64,000 nucleotides of DNA, taken from VGWG01 sp964580075. Its GTDB lineage: Bacteria > Verrucomicrobiota > Kiritimatiellia > RFP12 > JAAYNR01. Positions 8,083 to 17,532 of this stretch are shown in pieces. Within the stretch, counting starts at the first letter, position 1. Each line of letters begins with the position of its first letter. The notes under the pieces are model-generated. The model did not search any database, had not been told where the DNA came from, and saw only the letters and a list, made by a program, of their open reading frames with translations. The position numbers were made by a program, and so were the translations under genes. The stretch is taken from positions 1-64,000 of the forward strand of contig CAZOJL010000003.1 in NCBI GenBank assembly GCA_964580075.1. The letters are read 5' to 3'.

Positions 8083-9612
8083 TCACGGTTCGGCGCGCGT
8101 GGAGGCCACGCCGTACCGTCCGCGCACAATCAGGGCGCACACATAGAGGAGCATCAGCAGGTAGAACACGTGCATCCAAAGGTCCGTGCGATCGCCATCA
8201 ATCACGGCCAGTGGATAAAGGAACGCGAACGCGCCGAACCCGATCACATCCTGAACACGCAGCAGCAGGCGTTCGCAGGACGTTAACCGGAACCACGTGA
8301 CCAGCAACGTTAAGAGTGACGCCGACACGGCAAACGGCCCGACAAACCCGGGCAACACATCGGCCAGATGTCCCATGAACGTATACAGGAGAAAATAGGC
8401 GGTCGCCATGACTGCCGCAACGCCGACGTTTACGGGCACCCCCATCATCAGGCGTGGCAACACGAACAAGACCAACAGCAAGACCAACGCGACCGGCGCT
8501 TCACTCATGAGCCGCGCATAGTGATAGCGCGGCTGTTCCGCCTGCGGCAGTTTGACGCCGATATCATAGGATGTCAGCGCGTTGTCCAATTTCCACGTCA
8601 GCGTGTAGGACGTGCCGCGCTGGTCACCCAGCTTTTCGGCGGGCGGCATCGCCCCGATGGGGTAGTCCAACTTGTCGGCCGGGATTCCGTCGATCTGTAT
8701 TGACACGCGGTAGTGGCCGGTCTGACTCATGCGTTTGGGGATGTAGCGCAAGTGTTCAAGGCCGCGCGAGCGATACCCGATTTCAACCACGCTCTCGGCG
8801 CCGGGCGCCATCTCCACTTCCCAACAGAGCGCATTCTCTTCGGACTTGATGCGGTCGAGATAGTTGGATCCGTCCATGCGGAGATAAAGGTCGTCGAAAA
8901 GCCCCGTCTGGGCCGGAAGCGGGAAACGCAGGTGCGTCGTGGTGTGCTGGTCCGACGGATTCGCCAGAACGTAGCGCATCGACCAGGTATCCTCATAGCC
9001 TGCATAATTCGCATTGCCCAACTGCCGGGGATTGTTGCGGAGATGAATGCTCACATCCGCGCTCACGATGGCCTTCTGCGGCACGTCCACATCCAGGATC
9101 TCTTCACGCGTGCTGATCACGATGGGCAGCTTTCCCTCAATGGCCTGAACGGGGGGAGTCTCATCTTTCCAGAAGGACTCCGTCGTAATGTCGCTCTTGT
9201 CGGCAACAGGTTTGATCTGGCGGGTGACCCAGATGCGTGTGCGTGTGTGCCTCACGAATAATTCATACTGCTCGTGCGGACTCCCCCATTTCATCAGCAC
9301 CGCAGAGCGATTCTTCTCGGTGACCCGCCCGTACTGCTGCTCAAAGCTCTGCGCCTGAAAATGCATGGCCACCACGAGCAGCCGCGCGATGACGAAAAAC
9401 ACCAGCACTTTGAATAACCCCGTCCCCACGCTGGTCAGGTTCGCGCGCCAGCCTCCGGCTGACCGCCATCGCTGATAACTCACACGGAAGGATGCCGTCA
9501 CCCAGGCGGCCAAGGCAACCACCATGAGCGTCAGCGAAACGATCAGCCCCATCCTCAAAAGACTGTCCGCGCCCAGAAAAGCGCGCAACGTGTGCATCAA
9601 CGTGACGTACAT
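8083..9612 (-). CDS. CreD-like inner-membrane protein of unknown function
   Basis: A 509-residue membrane protein with two hydrophobic segments near the N-terminus (about residues 20-42 and 65-85), a long hydrophilic region of about 260 residues probably outside the cytoplasm, and about six helices in the last 150 residues. Topology and the sequence SWSMRYVLANPSD-like middle part recall CreD-family inner-membrane proteins, but the match is by eye and weak. AAGGAG lies 7 nt before the ATG. It is monocistronic and convergent with the TonB receptor gene. Directly upstream lies a decayed four-helix-bundle element. Confidence 0.6.
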   Translation of the reverse strand: MYVTLMHTLRAFLGADSLLRMGLIVSLTLMVVALAAWVTASFRVSYQRWRSAGGWRANLTSVGTGLFKVLVFFVIARLLVVAMHFQAQSFEQQYGRVTEKNRSAVLMKWGSPHEQYELFVRHTRTRIWVTRQIKPVADKSDITTESFWKDETPPVQAIEGKLPIVISTREEILDVDVPQKAIVSADVSIHLRNNPRQLGNANYAGYEDTWSMRYVLANPSDQHTTTHLRFPLPAQTGLFDDLYLRMDGSNYLDRIKSEENALCWEVEMAPGAESVVEIGYRSRGLEHLRYIPKRMSQTGHYRVSIQIDGIPADKLDYPIGAMPPAEKLGDQRGTSYTLTWKLDNALTSYDIGVKLPQAEQPRYHYARLMSEAPVALVLLLVLFVLPRLMMGVPVNVGVAAVMATAYFLLYTFMGHLADVLPGFVGPFAVSASLLTLLVTWFRLTSCERLLLRVQDVIGFGAFAFLYPLAVIDGDRTDLWMHVFYLLMLLYVCALIVRGRYGVASTRAEP

Positions 9613-9687
9613 AACTGTTTCTCCTTTCTGCCAAACGTCCAGCGGTGAGGCGGCGGTATCCCGTCGCCTCCACCGCGTTGTTGGCGG

Positions 9688-9846
9688 TCATGGTTTTCCT
9701 TCGGGGTCGGGGTCGGTATCGGTATCGGGGTCGATTCCGCCTGCCCCATACTCCGCCGATGCCTCGTGAACCGCATATCCCCGGTTCCCGAGCTTCGTGA
9801 GCATCGCCACGCGAAACACGTCCAGTTTCTCATGGCCAAACGCCAT
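9688..9846 (-). pseudogene. Four-helix-bundle (S23/IVP-type) gene, internal deletion
   Basis: The 52-residue frame begins MAFGHEKLDVFRVA, the conserved N-terminus of four-helix-bundle proteins related to the 23S rRNA intervening-sequence protein. It jumps directly to MLTKLGNRGYAVHEAS, the conserved end of the last helix. About 70 central residues are missing and the join is in frame, at a shared Val-Ala. The C-terminus IDPDTDTDPDPEGKP is encoded by one arm of the flanking hexamer palindrome (9701-9739). A matching leader, AAAAGGAGATCGGG, precedes the ATG and recurs at 52751. A four-helix bundle cannot form, so this is a relic even though the frame is open. Confidence 0.8.
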
Positions 9847-9894
9847 CCCGATCTCCTTTTCGACCCCGATTCCGATACCGACCCCGACCCCGAT
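9701..9894. repeat. ATCGGT-type hexamer palindrome around the relic gene
   Basis: The left arm (9701-9739) consists of GGGGTCGGTATCGGTATC-like units. The right arm (9861-9894) is its approximate reverse complement, with GACCCCGATTCCGATACC-like units. Together they form a long imperfect inverted repeat whose loop is the deleted four-helix-bundle gene. The same arrangement occurs at 52704-53002. The stretch from 9895 to 10442 has no gene I can support. Confidence 0.8.
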
Positions 9895-10442
9895 GTTAGC
9901 CGCTTTCCTTTGTCTTGCTCTTTCCGCCAACAGCTTGCGTAGTCGTTTTGACGCACATGAGGTTTGCTATGCATCCGTGACATGCATCAAGACCGACTTC
10001 GCGCCCTGTTTCTGATGGGGCACCACTCCCGGATCAGTATTCAGCATCCGTGTTCGGTGAGAGTGAAACAGATTCGATCAACCAGTGCAAGGACAAAGAA
10101 GTGATATCACGCGCTTGAACGGGTTGCTCGGTCAGGCCGCCAAGACGCTATCCAGCGCGATGTCTCCGGATCGCCATTCAGACCCGTTCGTTGTCGGGCG
10201 GCTGGTGCGACGTGTCCAGAAGCCCTTCGTCCCGGCGGCCTTTTCCTCTCCGAACCTCCTCAAAGCAGAACGACTCGAAACGACGGCTCTGTGATGCTCT
10301 CACCGCGTGGCACTGGCTGAAAAAACTGCTCACGGTCCGGGAATCGACACGGCGGATGAAATATGACACAATTCAGAGCCGTGTGGACGTGGCATGACGC
10401 CACGTCGACGCCGACGGACTGCGGATGGAAGGAACTGGGGCC

Positions 10443-12458
10443 ATGAATCGAAAATCAACGAGGGCGCATCGATCGGTGTGCGGCTGTTACGCGCGTCTCA
10501 CGGCGTTGGGACTGGTGCTGATGGCGCCTGCGGGCCTATCGGAGGCGCGCGCCGACGCGGGTCCCGACGTGAAACCGGATCGTCCCGCACCGCAAGCGTG
10601 GAGCTCCCTGCTCGACGCCGCGGCAGCCGACGCCACGTGCAAAGCCATCCGCGCACACGTGGTTGAACAGGCCGAGGAAACACTGGGAAACGCGCGATTC
10701 GGTCAGCCCAAAACGCTCGCCGAACTGAAGGCCGGTGAGGGGCGCAGTCGGTATGACCCGCGCGCCGAAAGCCTGAAGCGCGATAACCAGGCGCCCTTCG
10801 CGCTGGCCATGTCCGACATGGTCATGATGAAGGACCTGGAGACGGAAATGGTTCTTCAGGCCGCTGTTTTCCGGCTGACCCGGGATTCCCGCTTCCGTGA
10901 TCGCATCGTCGCGCAATTGGAGGAAGTGGCCTCGTGGCAAACGTTCCAACGCCAGGGTTGGTCGCTCTATAGTTCGGAAAAAGGTCTGCCCGGAGGCGGG
11001 CGTGACGGGGTGTGGCTTGGTACCGGAAGGGGGATTCGCGCCGTTGCCGACACCCTCGCGATCCTGCCTGACACCAGCCTGCCCGCACCGCTGACGGCCG
11101 CGCTAAGCAACCTGCTGGAGCGGGAGATCGACCGCATTGTCGCGGATTGGAAATCCGGCGTGCCGGGGTTTGTCTCCGACAACGCGGTTGGTTCGCTGCC
11201 CTGGATCGTGGTGAGCGACGGCCTGATTCGCGCCTGCCTGACACTGGGCCGGGATAGCCACGCCGATGCCTACGAGATGGGCATTACCCACATGCTCTTG
11301 GCGTTGGACGCTCAGGGTGAAAATGGCGAATACCGCGACGGATTGGTTTTCAGTTATCTGGAGGCCGTGGACGCCATGCTGTCGGCGGCGCACGCCGCCG
11401 CGCTTGACGGCGACCGCCGCCTGCTTGATCATCCCTTCCTGCGCCACCTTTCATCGTGGATTGCCCATCACATCCAACCCGGAAACAATCTGGTCAATGC
11501 CTTTGACGCCGTTTCGTCGGCGCGTCAAGCGCACGCCATGCGTGACGCGTTGCGGCAACGCGTCGCCGTTCTGGTCTACACCACGTGCGATCCCGTGGCC
11601 CGTTGGATGCTGCAGGAGCAACTCGGCGGCGCCCCCGATACCCTTCAGGGACTGGCTGCGGCTGCCGTGCTGGCTCAACCCGCGGTCACCGCTGCACCTC
11701 CCCCACCCTACGCCTATTACAATGCGGGGGAACTCGCGGTCTGGCGCAGCAGTTGGAAGTCTGACGCCAGCGGTCTTTGGGTGAGAGGGGGGAGCCCGGA
11801 TGACACGAACGACCACCATGATCGTGGGCACGTCTCCTTGACCCTTCACGGCGAACCGGTCCTGATCGAGGCGGGCACCGCAGATCGCAACGAAAAACGG
11901 CTCATGAGCCATTATCAATCCGGCCCAAGTCACAACGTGCTGCAGGTGGGCTTCGAAAATCCAGACGAGCATATCGGCGTCCGCCAAGCCCATGGCTGGC
12001 CCGCCTGCAAACCGGCGACGGTGACGGTCAAGCGGCTTGACGCAGACGGCGGCGAGTTGCAAATCGACGCCAGCGCCTGCTACGAGAACATCAAGCAATG
12101 GAAACGCATCGTTCAATGGGATGCAAACAGGCTGTCCGTGCAGGATCTCGTCGATATTCCGGGGAATTCGGTTGAGGTCGTGCTGTTCCGCTGGCACCTC
12201 GGCACCGATGCGGAGGTGGCCATAACGGATGTCAAAAAACAAAGCGTTCGGGTGCTGACCCCCACGGCCCTGATCACATTGACCGCTTCCGCCCCCATTG
12301 TGGTGACGCAAATCAAGATGCCCGACCACACCCTGTTTGCGGATCAGCAGGCGCACCTGCACACGTGCCTCGTCATCCGGTGCACGGATCCGTTCAGCGG
12401 CCGGTTCGCACTCAAGACGGAGATGGAATCGCCTCCTGTGGCGGCGGCAGCCCCCTGA
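10443..12458 (+). CDS. Heparinase II/III-like secreted protein
   Basis: A 671-residue exported protein. The N-terminus (residues 1 to about 38) has basic residues, a hydrophobic core (LTALGLVLMAPAGL) and a cleavage-like ARADA. The middle is helical, as in the alpha/alpha toroid of polysaccharide lyases. The C-terminal third carries DTNDHHDRGHVSLTLHGEPV followed by LIEAGTADRNE, typical of the beta-sheet domain of heparinase II/III proteins (H and D near the catalytic or zinc site). It probably cleaves an acidic polysaccharide in the periplasm. The substrate is not predictable. The ATG at 10443 is preferred (AAGGA about 8 nt upstream) over ATG 10425. It is convergent with the TPR gene. Confidence 0.75.
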   Translation: MNRKSTRAHRSVCGCYARLTALGLVLMAPAGLSEARADAGPDVKPDRPAPQAWSSLLDAAAADATCKAIRAHVVEQAEETLGNARFGQPKTLAELKAGEGRSRYDPRAESLKRDNQAPFALAMSDMVMMKDLETEMVLQAAVFRLTRDSRFRDRIVAQLEEVASWQTFQRQGWSLYSSEKGLPGGGRDGVWLGTGRGIRAVADTLAILPDTSLPAPLTAALSNLLEREIDRIVADWKSGVPGFVSDNAVGSLPWIVVSDGLIRACLTLGRDSHADAYEMGITHMLLALDAQGENGEYRDGLVFSYLEAVDAMLSAAHAAALDGDRRLLDHPFLRHLSSWIAHHIQPGNNLVNAFDAVSSARQAHAMRDALRQRVAVLVYTTCDPVARWMLQEQLGGAPDTLQGLAAAAVLAQPAVTAAPPPPYAYYNAGELAVWRSSWKSDASGLWVRGGSPDDTNDHHDRGHVSLTLHGEPVLIEAGTADRNEKRLMSHYQSGPSHNVLQVGFENPDEHIGVRQAHGWPACKPATVTVKRLDADGGELQIDASACYENIKQWKRIVQWDANRLSVQDLVDIPGNSVEVVLFRWHLGTDAEVAITDVKKQSVRVLTPTALITLTASAPIVVTQIKMPDHTLFADQQAHLHTCLVIRCTDPFSGRFALKTEMESPPVAAAAP

Positions 12459-12483
12459 AAGGGGCACACGGCAACCGAACGCG

Positions 12484-15400
12484 TCACTTTTGCATCTGCT
12501 CGAGCTGCTTCCGGTATTTTGCCGCTTTTTCCTCGTCGCCCGCCTGTTCCCATGTCTTGATCAGCATCGTGATCGCGTCGGGCTTGATTTCGTCATAGGC
12601 ATAGAGAATGTCGACCTTGAGGAAGGCCTTGGCCGCCTCGTCGAACGTCTTCATGGCCAGCCAGGCGTGTCCTTGTCCCATCAGCGCGTGCGCCGCTTCA
12701 ATGGTATCGGTCAGCTTCACCACCTCGCCATAAGCCTCGATCGCATCCTTGTTGGCGCCGGCGTCGCGAAACGCGTGGCCCAGGCCGAGCCAAGTCTGCA
12801 TTCGCACCGTGGCATCGGTGACATCCGTGAGCAGGTCCCGGTAAGCGGTGACCGCCTCTTGCGCGTGTTTCCCGAGTCGCAAGCATTCGGCGCGCCCAAA
12901 CGCCGCCCGTTCGCGGAAGGATCCGGCGGGGACCGCCGCATAGGCTTCTGCGGCAGCATCCCAGGCGGCTTCCGCCTGTATCAACCGGGCTTCGCGGTAG
13001 CGCGCTTCGCCGGCCAGCCCGCTTTCGGGAAACTCCGTCGCCAGCCGCCGGTACGCGGCCTTGGCCTCCACGCCCTTCTCCTGCCGCTCGAAGGCCCACC
13101 CGAGTTTGTAGAGCACGGTGTCGGCGAAGGCGACGCCGGCGGCTAGCGACGCCTCGTAAGCCGTGGCGGCCCGATCGAAGGCGTCAGCCTCATAGGCCAG
13201 CTCGCCCACCCGGAAATGGGCGTCGCCGACCAGCGCATGCGCGGGAAAGCGCCGGATCAGCTCGTCGAACCGCTCCAACGCCGCATCGCGCTTCTTCTGT
13301 TCCTTGAGCGCCCACGCCAGATCATACACCGTCGCCGCGGCAAAGGCGCTATCGGGCCGGGTCTTCACCAATTCGGTGTAGACGGCCTCGGCGGCCTCGG
13401 CGCCCGTGGCGCGCGACACCGCCGCCGCGTGGCGATAGGCGGCCTCGTCGGCGAGCGGACCGGCCGCGCCGCCTTTCAGAAATTTTTCATACCCCGCCAC
13501 GGCTCGCGCCGCGTCACCCGCGTCGTCCCATGACCGCGCCGCCCAAAAGCCTTCCTCTGCGGCGGCATCATCGGCGGCAAGCGCCTCGAAAATCGGAGCC
13601 GCTTCGGCGGGTTTGTCCAGTTTACGCAACGCCCAGGCACGTCCCGCCTGGGCCGCGCGCGCCACCGCCGCGTCCCCGCCGGCCGCCTTGGCATAGGCAT
13701 CCATCGCATCCTGGGGTCGTCCGAGTTCGAGGAGCGCCTCGCCCCTGTAGAGCCAGGCGAACGGCAGCCGTTCCGCGGCACCCGGGGTTTCGCCATGGGT
13801 CTTGAGAAAGGCGTCGGCACGGACCAGCGCTTCGGCGTAACGCGCGGCGCGCTGGTCAAGCCTGATCAGCTCCAGGGCCGCACGGAGCCCCGCATCGCTC
13901 ACCGGCGCCAGCGCGACCGCCCGTTCAAAATCCTCTGCGGCTCCGGCGGCATCCTCGGTCGTATCGGCGCACCGGCCCGCCATGAAGGCCGCATCCGCCG
14001 CCACGGCGGCCTTTGGAAAATCTGCCACGACCCGACGGAAGAACGGCCGTGCCTGGGCGGGTTTCTTGATCTGCCAGCACGCCCACCCGGCCTTGTATGC
14101 GGCCTCGACCACAAGCGTGTGGTTCGGGTAATCCTTCAAGAACGCCTCAAAAGCCGGAACCGCATCCGCAAAACGCTCCAAGCGGTAGCGGTATTCGCCC
14201 ACCAGAAACCGAACGGCCGCTACCTGGGCGTGTTTCGGATAAGCCGCGGCAAAAGCGGACGCGGCCGCTTCCGCCGCGGCAATATTTCCGGACTTCTCAA
14301 GCGCCAGCACCCGACCTGCGGCCGCGTCACCCGCGAGCGTGTGCTTGCCATGGTCGCGTCCGACAGCCTCGTAGCACGCGGCCGCCTCCTGATACCGCTT
14401 GCGAGCCTGTTCGGCCTCAGCCTGCAACAACCAGGCGTCAACCGACAGATCGGCGGTCAGCTTGCCCCCCGCGCGCAGCTTTTCCAACACCCCACAGGCC
14501 TCTTCAAAGCGATTCAGCTTCACCCCTGCCGCCGCCTGCCAGTAGGCGGCATTCCGGACGAGTTCCGCATCGGCCGCTTTGTGTTGGGTACACGCGGCGA
14601 AATCGACTGCGGCCGCCTCATACGCCTGTGCGGCAAACGCGGCGTTGCCGGCATTGTAACGCAGCGACGCGGACTGGGGCACGGCCCCGAAGGCCGTCGC
14701 CGCCTCGCGAAACGCCGCCGCCGCCTCGGCTGCATGCCCCGCATCGTAGAGACACCACGCCCGCCCGGCGAGCGCCGCAGGCCGATGCGGCGAACCGGCC
14801 TTGGCGGCCACCGCCGCGTAGTCGGCGGCTGCCGCGTCGTATTTCTTCTGGCGATAGAGGCAGTCGCCCCGCTTCAAACGACACTCGTCCACCAACGCAT
14901 GGTCGGCGTGGCTGCCGATGAATTCGCCGAACAGCCGTTCCGCCGCCGCATAATCCTCCGCTTTGAAAGCCGACCACCCCTGTCCATTGAGCGCCTGCGC
15001 AGCGTATTTGCTGTCGGGAAAACGCTTCAGCAGACCGACGTAAGCCGCGCCGGCGGCCTTCCAGTCGCCGGCTTGATAGAGCGATTCGGCCTGGCCAAAC
15101 AAGGCGGGCTCGGCCAGCGCGCCGTCGGCGTCCACCGCCGCCGCCGCAAAATACTGCGCCGCGCGCGCGGGGGCTTCCGTCGCCAGCATTTGCCCCAGCA
15201 GATAGTTCGCACGGGGTGCCCGCTCCGACTTGGGAAACTGCTTCACGACATGCTCAAACGCTGCCCGCGCACCCGCCGCATCCTTCGCCTTCTGCAGCGC
15301 CTCGCCCAAACGGTACCAAGCCACGTCCGCCTGCGGAAAAGCAGGGTGCTCCTTCACCAGTTTGCGGAACTCATCTGCCGCCAACTCCGGCTCATCTTTG

Positions 15401-15504
15401 ATCAGCAAACCCGTCGCGAAATTGAACTGATCTGTCGCCTCGTCCGCGACGACGAAAAGCGGCGCACACACGCACAATATGATGCCAAAAAGCCGCCTGA
15501 TCAT
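12484..15504 (-). CDS. Large secreted TPR-repeat protein
   Basis: A 1006-residue Ala-rich protein. The start is ATG 15504, which gives a good signal peptide (MIRRLFGIILCVCAPLFVVA). From about residue 30 to the end it is tandem 34-residue helical repeats with the TPR/BamD pattern (AWYRLGEALQKAKDAAGARAAFE, FPKSERAPRANYLLGQM and many more). Such proteins act as scaffolds in the periplasm or at the outer membrane, for example CpoB/YbgF-like. The gene starts 2 bp after the stop of the HAD phosphatase, so the two are translationally coupled. No enzymatic motif is visible. Confidence 0.85.
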   Translation of the reverse strand: MIRRLFGIILCVCAPLFVVADEATDQFNFATGLLIKDEPELAADEFRKLVKEHPAFPQADVAWYRLGEALQKAKDAAGARAAFEHVVKQFPKSERAPRANYLLGQMLATEAPARAAQYFAAAAVDADGALAEPALFGQAESLYQAGDWKAAGAAYVGLLKRFPDSKYAAQALNGQGWSAFKAEDYAAAERLFGEFIGSHADHALVDECRLKRGDCLYRQKKYDAAAADYAAVAAKAGSPHRPAALAGRAWCLYDAGHAAEAAAAFREAATAFGAVPQSASLRYNAGNAAFAAQAYEAAAVDFAACTQHKAADAELVRNAAYWQAAAGVKLNRFEEACGVLEKLRAGGKLTADLSVDAWLLQAEAEQARKRYQEAAACYEAVGRDHGKHTLAGDAAAGRVLALEKSGNIAAAEAAASAFAAAYPKHAQVAAVRFLVGEYRYRLERFADAVPAFEAFLKDYPNHTLVVEAAYKAGWACWQIKKPAQARPFFRRVVADFPKAAVAADAAFMAGRCADTTEDAAGAAEDFERAVALAPVSDAGLRAALELIRLDQRAARYAEALVRADAFLKTHGETPGAAERLPFAWLYRGEALLELGRPQDAMDAYAKAAGGDAAVARAAQAGRAWALRKLDKPAEAAPIFEALAADDAAAEEGFWAARSWDDAGDAARAVAGYEKFLKGGAAGPLADEAAYRHAAAVSRATGAEAAEAVYTELVKTRPDSAFAAATVYDLAWALKEQKKRDAALERFDELIRRFPAHALVGDAHFRVGELAYEADAFDRAATAYEASLAAGVAFADTVLYKLGWAFERQEKGVEAKAAYRRLATEFPESGLAGEARYREARLIQAEAAWDAAAEAYAAVPAGSFRERAAFGRAECLRLGKHAQEAVTAYRDLLTDVTDATVRMQTWLGLGHAFRDAGANKDAIEAYGEVVKLTDTIEAAHALMGQGHAWLAMKTFDEAAKAFLKVDILYAYDEIKPDAITMLIKTWEQAGDEEKAAKYRKQLEQMQK

Positions 15505-15506
15505 AG

Positions 15507-16223
15507 TCACATCCCCCTCTTTCCTGCACACGCGCACACCTGGTCATTTTCAAAGCATAAATCGCGCCATGATTCAGGGGCCAGGGCTTCTTCGAGATCC
15601 CGGACCGTCTGAGCCGCGCCCGCGTCGCGCAGGGTCGCGTCATCAAAAGAACTGCAAACGCCCACCGCGCGCATCCCTGCCGCCCGTGCCGCGCGTATCC
15701 CCGACACGGCATCCTCAAACACCACACACGCTTCGGGGGGGATGCCGATCAGACGGGCGGCGAGGAGAAAAATGTCGGGCTCGGGTTTCTTGCGAACCAC
15801 CATCGATCCGTTAACCACTGCGTCGAACGTGCCGTGCGCAAGCCCAATCTGCGTCAGGTTGCCCTCGACTTTCATCCGGTCGGCGCTGCTCGCCACGGCC
15901 AGTTTTACCCCCTGCTCGCGGCAGGCGCAGACAAAGGCCATGACGCCGGGCATCGCCTGCAGGCGGCCGCGGATGAGCTTCAGATAGCGCTCGTACGTGT
16001 AGACCTTGTCCGCCTCGCGGTCCAGGGTCACGCCGACTTTTTCAGCCACCCCCCCCAGAAATCGATCCTCCCCCATACCGGTGAAGGGATGAAAATCAGC
16101 CGCCTGCACCGTCACGCCGTGCCGCTCGCGGAACATGGCCACAGCCGCCTCACAGATAAACGGCTCGGAGTCGCACAACACACCGTCCATGTCAAAAATA
16201 ACCGCCGCTATCGTTACACCCAC
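15507..16223 (-). CDS. HAD-superfamily phosphatase (beta-phosphoglucomutase-like)
   Basis: About 238 residues. HAD motif I is FDMDGVLCDSEP near residue 10 (nucleophile Asp and the general acid two residues on). A helical cap follows (FTGMGEDRFL). Motif II is VASSADRMKV, motif III the Lys of VRKKPEPDIF, and motif IV VFEDAVSGIRAA. This is the beta-phosphoglucomutase/DL-2-haloacid-dehalogenase-like group, acting on phosphosugars or other small phosphates. Of the candidate GTG codons, 16223 has AGGAGG 5 nt upstream; the GTG at 16229 overlaps that site. It is the first gene of a pair with the TPR gene. Confidence 0.88.
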   Translation of the reverse strand: MGVTIAAVIFDMDGVLCDSEPFICEAAVAMFRERHGVTVQAADFHPFTGMGEDRFLGGVAEKVGVTLDREADKVYTYERYLKLIRGRLQAMPGVMAFVCACREQGVKLAVASSADRMKVEGNLTQIGLAHGTFDAVVNGSMVVRKKPEPDIFLLAARLIGIPPEACVVFEDAVSGIRAARAAGMRAVGVCSSFDDATLRDAGAAQTVRDLEEALAPESWRDLCFENDQVCACAGKRGM

Positions 16224-16324
16224 ACCCACCTCCTAATCTCATTGACCCATAACGGTATACCCCAACCCACTGGCACCTGTCAATCCACCAGCAATTTCAT
16301 GGCAGCAATTCTAATTATGGCAGA

Positions 16325-16412
16325 TGCTATCGGGATCCAAATCGGGATCGGGACCGAAATCGACGAGAAAACAAGGAATTCGACCCCGATAGCGATTTCG
16401 ATTTCGACGGGG
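16325..16412. repeat. GATTTC/ATCGGG-type hexamer remnant
   Basis: A 6-bp-period sequence with units such as ATCGGG, AAATCG and then CCGATAGCGATTTCGATTTC. The two halves are roughly complementary, as in the other hexamer palindromes. The same GATAGCGATTTCGAT units recur at 53216-53245. No coding frame lies in it. It abuts the element at 16422-16614. Confidence 0.55.
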
Positions 16413-16421
16413 CGGATGCGC

Positions 16422-16614
16422 AGGCGCATGGCAGTTATGATGGGGTCGTTGATTCGTAATCATAATCGTAATCGTAATCGTAATCGTAATCGTAATCCAT
16501 TCTCCACTAGGATCAAGATTAAGATTAGGATCAAGATTAGGATTAGGATTAGGATTAAGATTAAGATTAAGATTAGGATTAAGGAGTAACCCTCATCAAA
16601 ACTGCCATGCGCCC
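16422..16614. mobile_element. GTAATC/GATTAG hexamer palindrome with terminal inverted repeats
   Basis: A 193-bp element. It begins AGGCGCATGGCAGTT and ends with the complement, AACTGCCATGCGCCC. Inside are six or more GTAATC-type units, a centre TTCTCCACTAGG, and then some fifteen GATTAG/GATTAA units, so the whole can fold back on itself. It is flanked by a perfect 9-bp direct repeat, CGGATGCGC (16413-16421 and 16615-16623), as expected of a target-site duplication. The second copy at 46847-47028 shares the terminal repeats. No transposase is encoded, so it would be non-autonomous. Confidence 0.7.
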
Positions 16615-16754
16615 CGGATGCGCTCAACATGAGAATTGCTGTTGACTGGGGCGGATATCTGGGTTTAAATTTAACGTACTGCGCGCGTTCACCCCGCACA
16701 CATAGCGGGCGATCGCCACAGACCATGGACATCACAGACACACAGGAGATATCT

Positions 16755-17363
16755 ATGCCGGAGAATAACGCACTGCCATCCCCAATCCCGCAGATCTTTC
16801 AACACACACATTATCTGGTGCGCAGAAAGATGTTCAAACTGTTTGGGGCCGCATTCCATATTTATGACCCCAGCGGGCAGGTTGCGTTCTATTCCAAGCA
16901 GAAGGCGTTTAAATTAAAAGAGGACATTCGAGTCTATACCGGCGAAGATATGCGGACTGAGGTCTTAACGATTCTTGCACGACAGGTGCTAGATTTTTCA
17001 GCCGCCTATGACGTTTTTGATACCGCCACCACCAAGAAAGTCGGAGCCTTGAAAAGGAAGGGGTTTAAGTCCATTGTTAAAGACGAGTGGATCATCATGG
17101 ATGCAGAAGACAGGGAAATCGGGCTCATTCAAGAAGACAGCATGCTTCTTGCGCTCATCCGTCGTTTTCTGACCAACCTCATTCCGCAGAAATACCACGG
17201 CGTGGTGAAGGGAAAACAAGTCTGTATTTTCAAGCAGAACTTCAATCCTTTTGTGATGAAGATAAATCTTGATTATTCATTGGATGGTGAGGGGTTGCTG
17301 GACAGGCGTCTTGGGATTGCCGCAGCCATTCTTCTGTGCGCGATCGAAGGCAAGCAGAACTAA
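16755..17363 (+). CDS. LURP-one-related (Tubby C-terminal-like) protein
   Basis: A 202-residue protein with the LURP-one/Tubby-like beta-barrel pattern: LVRRKMFKLFGAAFHIYDPS near residue 25, VAFYSKQKAFKLKEDI, then repeated two-strand units ending in short turns (YDVFDTATTKKVGALKRKG, WIIMDAEDREIGLIQED). One hydrophobic helix-like segment follows near the C-terminus (GIAAAILLCAIEG). Family members are poorly understood; some bind membranes or phospholipids. AGGAG at 16744-16748 sits 6 nt before the ATG and sets the start. The gene stands alone. Confidence 0.7.
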   Translation: MPENNALPSPIPQIFQHTHYLVRRKMFKLFGAAFHIYDPSGQVAFYSKQKAFKLKEDIRVYTGEDMRTEVLTILARQVLDFSAAYDVFDTATTKKVGALKRKGFKSIVKDEWIIMDAEDREIGLIQEDSMLLALIRRFLTNLIPQKYHGVVKGKQVCIFKQNFNPFVMKINLDYSLDGEGLLDRRLGIAAAILLCAIEGKQN

Positions 17364-17381
17364 TGCAGACCCCCCAATCCC

Positions 17382-17413
17382 GCATCCCCGCCCGCGACGT
17401 GCAGCGGGGATGC
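17382..17413 (+). terminator. Hairpin after the LURP-one-like gene
   Basis: A perfect 10-bp stem (GCATCCCCGC paired with GCGGGGATGC, 12-nt loop) begins 18 bp after the stop codon. There is no clear U-tract, so termination function is uncertain. Confidence 0.4.
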
Positions 17414-17532
17414 GCAGGCGTTGAGGGAGTTGATACGTGAGGGAAAAGGAGATCGGCGTGTACGCGTACGGTGGGGAATGCCGAATGTATCTGTGCACGC
17501 GGTTCGTTGTGTCCCTGACTCGATGAGACAGA

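Noticed and set aside
16422..16614. CRISPR array
   Set aside because: The repeats are 6 bp with no unique spacers, and no cas genes are nearby.
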